Below, piece after piece: positions 56,701 through 64,000 of a stretch of DNA of 64,000 nucleotides. The notes below the pieces were generated by a model. The model saw only the letters and a program-made list of their open reading frames with translations. It was not told the DNA's origin and did not search any database. The stretch is from positions 10,175,682 through 10,239,681 of the forward strand of contig NC_134288.1 of NCBI RefSeq assembly GCF_949628215.1. The letters run 5' to 3'. This DNA is from Phalacrocorax aristotelis (taxonomy: Eukaryota > Chordata > Aves > Suliformes > Phalacrocoracidae). A program made the position numbers and the translations under genes. The stretch's first letter is position 1, and every line of letters starts with the position of its first letter.

Positions 56701-59700
56701 GAAGATAAATGCTTGCATAAATAAGCTTTAAATAAGTTCTTGGCAAAAAAAAAAGTGATATAAAGCAGGCATACTGCAACATTAGTTCATGACCAGACTT
56801 CCATTTGGCAGGTTGCACTGAGAACCCATAGACTGCACAGCCCAACCACCACTGGCCATTAGAGATTCCAATGACCTTATGCCAGCTGGGAACTTGGTGT
56901 GGTTTACGTCCCAAAAAGACTGAGGATGCATTTGTTGCCCAAATTATTCCCTAGGCACAAGGATAAAGCAAAGCCATTGGGCAGACCACATCTGGGGCCA
57001 GGCTGTTAAAACAAATGTTCAGGGGTTCATTTGCCCTCTCAGCAGCAGAACAACCACGCCAAAGGCTCTGTCCCACCCCACCGCTATCACCAAGGAAGAA
57101 GTCTCCACTGTTGCTCTGCAGATACAGATGAAGCGACTAACCGGAGCATGATCCCGTTCATCCGGATCGCCCGCTTCCAGTCCTTCAGGGTCGACTTGCC
57201 CGCCAAGTGGACAAACTCCTTAGGACTAATTAGGTGATCATCAAACTGCAAGAGGCAGAAATGCAACATCAGTGTGACAAGCCCCACGAGCATGATTCAG
57301 CAGTGCAGCCAGGCTGCTGGGATGACATTTCCCCATGCCCAGCCATGGAGCTGCATCACAGCCTCAACGTGCTGTTTAAATTATAGTGCCAAAACAGATG
57401 GCTAACACACACTTCCCTGCCTTAGAGAACATTGACAGAGTTAAACTTAAAGCCAAATATTGATTTCATGGATGGTTAGTTAACAGCTGCTCAAAGCCAA
57501 GGGTTTGGGGGTGTGTGCAGCGCAGAGGAGTTTGCTAAATGCCCAGCCCAGGGAGCACAGCTGGGAAAAGGACCCATCACTTGTGCAAAGTATCATTAAT
57601 AGCAGTAAGCTGCTCATGCTCCCACATGAGCAGACTCACAACAAAAGCCGGGCTGCTGCCGGTCACGTTTGCGTCCAGGGGCATGCTACATCCTGTGCAA
57701 GGGAGGGAAAGAAAAGCCCATTCAGTCTTTGACCTCCTGCTACTGAGCCCAACCATCAATATCAGTGAAACCTCTGGCCCCTCTCACAGCACACACCCAC
57801 TTCTACTGAAAACCAGCTTTAGGGAGTTGGCATATACTCTATCAGCAGCCAGCTCTTCCCCCATCCTTTATTGCCCTACACACCCAGCTGTGCCTCACCC
57901 CATGAGCTGACCTAAAAGCAACCTGCAGAATCAGGCAGTCTTCTAAAGAGCTCCTTTATGGCCCATCTCAGAAAGGATTTCCCAAGCTCAGGCTTCCTCT
58001 TTTTAATGCCCATGTTGACCAACAGAGAACCCATTCATCATTACTGCATGAGGAACTGCTTCTCACCCAGTGTTGATCTGCTTGAGGGTAGGAAAGCTCT
58101 GCAGAGGGACCTGGACAGGCTGGATCCATGGGCCGAGGCCAGTTGTGTGAGGTTCAACAAGGCCAAGTGCCGGGTCCTGCACTGGGTCACACCAACCCCA
58201 GGCAACGCCCCAGGCCTGGGGCAGAGCAGCTGGAAAGTGCCCGGCGGGGAAGGCCCTGGGCGTGCTGGCTGACAGCCGGCTGGGCATGAGCCAGCAGTGC
58301 CCGGGTGGCCAAGGAGGCCACCAGCCCCCGGGCTTGTGTCAGCACTGGTGTGGCCAGCAGGAGCCGGGCAGGGATGGGGCCCCTGTGCTCGGCACTGGTG
58401 AAGCCCCACCTCGAATCCTGTGTTCAGTTTTGGGCCCCTCAGGACAAGAAGGACATTGAGGTGCTGGAGCGTGTCCAGAGAAGGGCAACGGAGCTGGGGA
58501 AGGGTCTGGAGCACAAGTCTGATGAGGAGCGGCTGAGGGGGCTGGGGGTGTTTAGCCTGGAGAAGGGGAGACTGAGGGGAGACCTTCTCGCTCTCTGCAA
58601 CTGAGAGAGTGGTCAGGCACTGGAACAGGCTGCCCAGAGAGGTGGTAGAATCACCATCCCTGGAGGTATTTAAAAGTCGTGTAGACACTGCACTTCCGGG
58701 CATGGTTTAGGAAGCCATGGTGGTGTTGGGCTGATGGTTGGACTCAATGATCCTAGAGGTCTTTTACAACCTTAATGATTCTATGATTCTCTGAACAAGT
58801 GCCTGGGCTTCAGTGCAAAGAGAAGACCAATGTTAGGCAGCAGCAGCATTATCTGCAGCTAACCTGTCCCCTGCTTCAGGGAGGGAAAAGACCATCTCTC
58901 CCATGAAGGACAAGGACTGTCCTTTGGAAAGCCCTCTTGCAACAGAGCCCAGAGAAGACATTCCCTCAGCAGGGTATTGTTAAGTCTGTGCATAAATGCC
59001 AGTGATGGTTTATGTCAGCAACACACACGGTATGGTCTTGGAAATGAAAGTTTGGCCTTGCTCGCCAAATTCATGCAAATTTTAACCATTCAACCTATTT
59101 AACAGGTCCCTTACCAATAATCTTCTGAACTTTCTCTCAGACTGAGCAGACACTGGAAGTGCTCAAATTTCTCAAACTCTCCAATAACGCAGTTCAGTTG
59201 AGGCAGCATCTTTCCACACAGGACTGCTCAACTTGGCCGAGAAATATCAGGTACAACAGTAACAAGAATTTCCTCCTCTCCCACCACGATGTGGTTCTGA
59301 TGCAATGCAGCTTACCAAAGCCCATCAAAACCAGGAAAAGCCAGGTAAGCCTGCAACACAGGCATGGGAAGGCATGGGTCCAGCATCAGGAACCTTTATT
59401 CTCACCTGCACACACTTCACATTGATCCCAGGGCACACAAACTTTCTCCAGATGAGGTTGGCTTTGCTGTCCCCGCAGGTGATGGGGTAGACAATCTCTG
59501 CCTCCAAACTGTCCTCATCTTCAGCCATCTTCACTTCTCACAGGGAATGGAGGAAGGGACAGATCAAAAAGAAACATGAGTCGTAGCCCCCGATTCACCT
59601 CTTGCACACATACAGTAATAAAGCAGTTTTGAAGATCAGGATTAAAAACAAAAACAAACAAACAAAGCCACCAAAAAACCCCCAACCCCCCAAAACAAAC

Positions 59701-60457
59701 AACAAAACCACAGACAACACACAGTGGGGTATATTGTGGGGTTTGTGGCCACCATTCACACATTCACTTTGCTACTAAAGCATCCAACCACCCAAATCTC
59801 TCAGGCAAAACAGTGCAGGCAGATCTAAACCGATCCAGCCACAGCCAAGTGTGTGAAATTTCAGTGGCCAGGGCTGAAAAAATTCAATTATTGATAAAAA
59901 TGAAGGGAATGTTTTTCAGATAACTATATATTCACCTTTGGTTTTAGAGTGCAACCCTTTTTAAGGTTAACCAGTTAACCAGCTGGTTAACCAGCCCAGC
60001 TAGTTACAGTCTTTTCTCACTAAACTCACTTTTACTTGTAAATAAAACCAGCAAGTTTGCTGCGAAACTGACATCCCATCACAAGCTGGGAGGGCAGGAG
60101 CCAGCGATGGCCAGACACAGGGTCTCATTCTGCACCAGGAGAGGGCAGCAGCAGCCCAGCCCGCAGCTGCCAGCTCCCTTCCTGTCACCCAGCCCCTGCA
60201 GCTCTCCAGGCTCCCGTTGATGCTGGGGAGAGCACCCCCGGGCCAGCCAGCGGCTCTGCACAGCAGTGGCTGGACCCTCTTGGCCAGAGCCAGCACCAGC
60301 ACAGGGGTGGTGGAGCTGGCATGGCTCAACCAAGCAGCTACAGCACGGGCTGAACCTACCTAGGACCGCTTCCTTCAGATGTGTGGAGGCTGTAAAGGCA
60401 GCAGCAGCTGCAGCAGCTGCATTTTCGGTCTCCAGTGTGTCTTCATTTATGTCACTG
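50097..60457 (-). CDS. GMEB2: GMEB2, SAND-domain transcription factor (5' partial)
   Basis: Eight in-frame exons: 60457-60360, 59533-59406, 57245-57142, 54983-54826, 52372-52301, 51739-51602, 51065-50943, 50740-50097. They give about 488 residues, against 530 in human GMEB2. The missing part, about 45 N-terminal residues with the start codon, should lie beyond 64000. Order: poly-alanine stretch, SAND domain with the KDWK core and the cysteines of its zinc site ([17 protein letters not shown]), a central region, a coiled coil, and a Ser/Thr/Pro/Val-rich C-terminal region. GMEB2 pairs with GMEB1 to bind glucocorticoid modulatory elements (CGTA-type sites) and tunes steroid-receptor transcription. 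Sequence is near-identical to human in the SAND region from memory. No break is seen. Confidence 0.95.
50943..51065 (-). CDS. GMEB2: GMEB2 exon (123 nt): helical region
   Basis: [20 protein letters not shown] then [15 protein letters not shown], a predicted helical/coiled-coil dimerisation segment. Acceptor TTTTTAAG/AT, donor GGCAG/GTATGC. Confidence 0.93.
51602..51739 (-). CDS. GMEB2: GMEB2 exon (138 nt)
   Basis: [20 protein letters not shown] and a Gln/Glu-rich helix ending DPPLQL. Phase 1 on both sides. Confidence 0.93.
52301..52372 (-). CDS. GMEB2: GMEB2 exon (72 nt)
   Basis: [19 protein letters not shown] and STSIG. Acceptor TTGCAG/TGAA, donor GGAG/GTATGG. Confidence 0.93.
52373..54825 (-). 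other. GMEB2: GMEB2 intron containing a CR1
   Basis: About 2.45 kb. The right half is a 1-kb CR1 fragment; the rest has no recognised feature. Confidence 0.75.
53620..54607 (+). mobile_element. CR1 LINE, 5'-truncated (about 1 kb)
   Basis: Holds the end of the reverse transcriptase frame ([12 protein letters not shown]-like sense, [33 protein letters not shown]) and the CR1 3' region, ending in an ATTCTGTGATTCTGT tail near 54607. The frame is broken by mutation. It lies antisense to GMEB2. The 3' end differs from the other two copies, so it belongs to a different CR1 subfamily. Confidence 0.95.
54826..54983 (-). CDS. GMEB2: GMEB2 exon: SAND domain end
   Basis: [21 protein letters not shown] completes the SAND zinc site, followed by [10 protein letters not shown]. 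Acceptor CTTTCAG/GAAG, donor GATG/GTACGT. Confidence 0.95.
54984..57141 (-). other. GMEB2: GMEB2 intron
   Basis: About 2.16 kb, no repeat or exon recognised. Confidence 0.7.
57142..57245 (-). CDS. GMEB2: GMEB2 exon: SAND KDWK core
   Basis: [20 protein letters not shown] then [15 protein letters not shown], the DNA-binding KDWK motif. Ends phase 2 at CTCCG/GTTAGT. Confidence 0.95.
57246..59405 (-). other. GMEB2: GMEB2 intron containing a CR1
   Basis: About 2.16 kb, including the CR1 at 58.1-58.8 kb. Nothing else is supported. Confidence 0.75.
58070..58793 (+). mobile_element. CR1 LINE, 5'-truncated, with internal deletion
   Basis: Matches the CR1 reverse transcriptase end (GACCTGGACAGGCTGGAT, AGGTTCAACAAGGCCAAGTG) and 3' region (CCATCCCTGGAGGTATTTAAAAG), ending in the ATTCTATGATTCT tail near 58790. 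About 150-200 bp typical of full copies is absent near 58600. Antisense to GMEB2. Its 3' end is like that of the HELZ2-intron copy. Confidence 0.93.
59406..59533 (-). CDS. GMEB2: GMEB2 exon: SAND domain start
   Basis: [20 protein letters not shown] then the [10 protein letters not shown] end. The acceptor region reads GAGAAG, so the exon may start at 59536 or 59533; human VKM favours 59533. Phase 0 donor CAG/GTGAGA. Confidence 0.93.
59641..59706. repeat. A/C-rich simple sequence (AAAC-type)
   Basis: Imperfect AAAC/CAAA repeats. Low-complexity DNA. Confidence 0.7.
59974..59991. repeat. 18-bp perfect palindrome with GTTAAC ends
   Basis: GTTAACCAGCTGGTTAAC equals its own reverse complement. 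It is part of a short cluster with three GTTAACC units between 59965 and 59994. The centre, CAGCTG, is an E-box. Confidence 0.85.
60360..60457 (-). CDS. GMEB2: GMEB2 exon with poly-alanine
   Basis: Encodes [12 protein letters not shown], then eight alanines and [12 protein letters not shown]. The acceptor is a CAGCAG tandem: the exon can begin at 60457 (an added residue) or 60454; human sequence matches the shorter form. Ends phase 1, CTAG/GTAGGT. Confidence 0.88.
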
Positions 60458-63400
60458 CTGGTAAGAGAGTCAGAGAGGCAGAGTTAAGCCCCACACCCGA
60501 TGCCCCACAGAGACATTGCTTCAAAAGTCACTTGGACTAGATTTTCCCACAAGAGCTAGAAGTCAGCTCTGGTTTTGAGAGGCTCAGCTCAGTTTTTCCA
60601 CACAGAGATGAAAAGCCCTGCAGCAGGCAAGCAGGACCACTGCCAGCTGCCTGGCCAGCTCTGCCTTGCCTCCCTTTTAATCCCAGCCCCACAGAGCTGC
60701 CTCCGCCACAGCCCATGCAGGGGAGCTGGCATGGAGGGATGCTGTCAGCACAGCCCCTTACTCAGAAGTCACTGCCAGCCTCTGGCTGCTTTGCCTAAGA
60801 AGATTTCCCCAGAAAAAAACATGTGCAAAACATGCTGCCGCTGTCTGGGCGATGGACTGGCTGAATCCCCTGGTACAAGGGATGCTCCAAGGAGCAGGAC
60901 CTCAAGGAGCTGCAAACACACTACTAAGGAGTTTGACAAACCCTAACAGCAGGTCCCTGAGCAGAGATAACATAACTTGAGCTACAGACCCTCACAATCT
61001 GATCTTTGAGCCTCTCACAGCTCAATATACCCATAATATTAACTAGCAGCTGGCTATCTGACCACTTGCATCCTCCCCGCTCCAGAGATCTCTGGCTTCT
61101 CTTGATGCTTTGCTGATGGAGACACACAGCTGGTCCTGCACAGCATCCACACCATCACTGTTCACCCATTCCAGCTCTCACTGCAATGTACAGAGACCCA
61201 AGCCCTTCTAACGAGCCCCAGTGCACGCTCAGATGGGAAACGCATTTAGGGCTGTGATATGGGACATGCTCCTCACCCCCTCGGCTGGGAGGGTCCGGTG
61301 CAAGGGATGAAATCTGTGCTGGTACCCTTATGGATCCAACCCGTGCATCACAGCCAGCTCTCAGCATGGACCATTCCTAATGCGTTTTGAGATGCGTGTT
61401 TGGTTTTGTAATTGAAGGTGTCTACTTACTGTAGCAAGCTTGTCCTGCAGGGGCTGGGGGGCAAAACCAGTTAACTTTTCACATACTTCAGTATATAAAC
61501 TTCCTAAGGAAGACTGTAAGGAGAAAATAAACCTGAAATGTACCCTCGTTTGGTACAATGGGTGAATTAAAAGAATGGTCCTAGTGACTCACTGGCAATC
61601 ACATTTCCCACCCGCAGTGCCCCAAGCAAATTCAAGAACAACTGGTTTTTCCATCCTGGCCTCCTAACACACAGCTCCAGGGTGGAACTGCGGCTTCAAA
61701 GCTTCCCTCCCCTCACCAGCTGCAGGGCAGGTACCTGGTGGGGAGCAGCACAAGATAAGGGAACCAGTGTGGGTGGCAGCTCAGCTTCACCGGGTGAGTA
61801 ACTCCGGAGATGCTGCTCCAGAAAAGCAAGTCCCGAAGGCAGCCCCAGTTTTGGAAAGAAGGCACCATGGGATGTCACGCTGCCTCTGCAGCCTGCAGCG
61901 GCCAAGAACCCAGACCCCTGCGATAGAAAGGTGGTGGATAATGCAAAATGACTCAGAAAAGTAAACTGAGAGCTAACACCTTTGCATGCAGGTGAGTATT
62001 GCAGAAGTGGCAGCTTGACATGACAAAAATGGAAGAATTGTAACCTGTTTTTTTCTTTATTGGTTTGCTGCTTGGTTCTTGGATTTCTCCACATGCATTT
62101 GGAGAAAAGCCAGCAATACCACTTCAGCAGGGCACCAGGGCTGCAAGGGGCAGTGGCCACCTCTGACATGCAAAACCCCAGCACTCCACAGCCCTGACTC
62201 TGATTTGCCTCCACCGCCACCAGACCAAGAACCTCCACTGGCTTGTCAAAAAGAAACACCCCAGCAGAAAGCCAGCACGTGAAACAGAGCTTCCTCCAGG
62301 ACTCCACTGCATTCACACTGCTCAAAAAAATGACCAGAAGGCACGATTGGATTGGGAGAAATAACCCACACCACATCTTAAACCCAATCCTACAGAGAAA
62401 AACAAACAAACCAACTTCAACAGCTTGTATGAGAAATTCAAGCAACTAAAGTCTGCGTCTGCCAGGGAGAAAAAAAAAAAACAACACCACAAAAAAAGGT
62501 GAGTTTCTCCACACTGCTTCCCCTACCCCATTCTGGAGGAACAGAGTGAGGTAGATGCAGCAGAAAACTCAAACACCTTCCAAACCCAGCAGAGCATCCC
62601 ACCAAGCCGGTCCTGCCTTTGCTGGTTGCCATGACGAAGCCAGGCAGGATGGCTCTCATCTTTCTCCCCAGGAGGATCCATAAACCAGATGGGAGGAAGA
62701 GAAAGTGCGTGCTGATAAAGCAGCAGGCTTGTGTCTCCTTCCTCCGCTCCTGCCTGGCCTGGAAACTTAGGAGAGGTAAAAGTCTCCACTAGAAGCCTGC
62801 GCTAGGGACATTGGTCAGAAATACAAGCACCTCAGAGCATCAAGTACAGATCCCTTCCAATTGCAGATGAAAGGGAAAAGCTTCTTACTGATTATTACTA
62901 TTTTCCCATTTCCCTCTGCCTTTCCAGTCAATCTTAAAAACACATGAACTAAATAAGCTCTTAGCCATTGGCTGTATAATTTTTTTTAAAGTAGCAAAAC
63001 CATATCCAAAGGAACACTAAAAAAAAAGCATCAACCCCCAAGCTGCATTTGCCATAAAGTGCCACATAAGACAAGTTGAAAGCCCACTTCCTGTGTGAGT
63101 GGTGACCGAGCCAAAGCCAAGGAATCCCAGCCCGTGCTTGCAGCTGTTTTCCGTATACCAGCTGCGGCTGCAAAGGGAAAACAGAGGGAGAGGGAGCCAG
63201 TGCTGCTACAGCGTCTCCCCGGGAGGCGCGGAGCCCAGCGGAGGCAACCATCCAAGGCTATGGAGAGACTGTGGGTAGCTCGTGCTGCCACGCACCGACA
63301 CACAGCCCTGCTTGGTGAGGGGAGTCCCAGCAGCCGGCGCAGCAGGAGTCAGGCAGGCTTTGCTCCATGAGCCTGAGATCCACATCCTTCCCATCAACCC

Positions 63401-64000
63401 GCTGCTCTCCCAGAGCACAGGGGAGCAAGGAGCCTGCCCACTGGCCCTTCTCCAGAGAGCTGCATGGAAAACCCTTAGGGAATCTCTTAATGCCTGCTAA
63501 CATATGCTCCACTCATAGCTGCAACTAAATAAAAATCATCCTCTCTCCACTGTGTAGAGCTGTCCTGTTCCTGACCATTCAGGGACACTGGGAGCATGAG
63601 AAAAGGTTTCCAAGGAAAAACAGGAGGGGAAATAAGAGTGAAAGAAAACCAAACTGATTGAGCCAGCCTCTGCAGACAACGCTGCGCTGCTGCATGTGGT
63701 CTGCAAAGGCTCGGAGCCACATTAAAACCAGAAACTGTTCTGCATCCAAGAGCCACATCCCAAGTTTCATATTTGGCTGCTTCTCCACCGAGGTAGCTAA
63801 GGAAGTCACCATGAGCCAGAAAGCAAGAGGAGCAGAGCCTTTCTTCTCCACGATCACCTACTCTTTTGGGAATGGAAAAGGCTCTCAGAAGTGCTCACAG
63901 ACCTGGGATGCAGAGGAGGAGCAGGGCAGCTCCTGCCCGTGGTGTCCCCACTGCCCGCCCCAGCCCTGACGGCTCTCACCACTGCCTGTCCCTACCCATT
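60458..64000 (-). other. GMEB2: GMEB2 5' intron (to window edge)
   Basis: About 3.5 kb with no exon matching the expected GMEB2 N-terminus (acidic, valine-rich). A-runs lie at about 62470-62480. The start codon exon and promoter are presumably to the right of the window. Confidence 0.6.

Larger units (their letters stand above)
59534..60359 (-). other. GMEB2: GMEB2 intron
   Basis: About 0.8 kb. It contains an A/C-rich simple sequence at 59641-59706 and the GTTAAC palindrome cluster at 59965-59994. Confidence 0.7.

Noticed and set aside
1-64000. CRISPR arrays, operons, tRNA/rRNA genes, phage or bacterial systems
   Set aside because: Intron-bearing vertebrate genes throughout; no such pattern was seen.

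Overview
The window reads as a vertebrate nuclear locus, almost certainly avian. It has multi-exon genes with GT-AG introns, CpG-island promoters, compact introns and 5'-truncated CR1 LINEs as the only clear interspersed repeats. The gene order FNDC11 (+), HELZ2 (-), GMEB2 (-) matches a block of human chromosome 20q13.33, including orientation.

Layout. 1-10.8 kb is mostly empty; only a possible terminal exon of an unidentified + strand transcript is suggested near 1.15-1.33 kb. A CpG island at about 10.9-11.3 kb with a perfect RFX X-box is the likely promoter of FNDC11, whose coding sequence is one exon at 13.2-14.2 kb. FNDC11 and HELZ2 converge, with poly(A) signals on both strands near 14.98 kb. 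HELZ2 occupies about 15-42.1 kb on the minus strand. I could chain 19 coding exons in frame: 8457 nt, 2818 codons plus stop. It has an N-terminal CCCH/C2H2 zinc-finger region, a UPF1-like SF1 helicase, an RNase II/RNB domain with all four catalytic aspartates, and a second UPF1-like helicase. Its promoter at about 42.1 kb carries a TATA element and an interferon-stimulated response element (ISRE), which fits its known role as an interferon-induced gene. 42.2-48.8 kb is intergenic with two small tandem duplications. GMEB2 fills 48.8-64 kb on the minus strand. Eight coding exons are visible, from the poly-alanine stretch through the SAND domain to the stop. The first exon(s), with the start codon and roughly 45 residues, lie beyond the right edge.

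Three CR1 fragments (23.5, 53.6-54.6 and 58.1-58.8 kb) sit in introns, all antisense to the host gene.

I found no clearly new system. The most interesting points are the HELZ2 5' end (ISRE/TATA promoter, a 5' leader without a good AUG, an in-frame mini-uORF and a possible non-AUG N-terminal extension), the X-box in front of FNDC11, tandem NAG acceptors in GMEB2, and an unexplained 139-codon open frame in the HELZ2 3' UTR. All exon boundaries were read by eye from splice motifs, phase continuity and remembered human proteins; no alignment was run.
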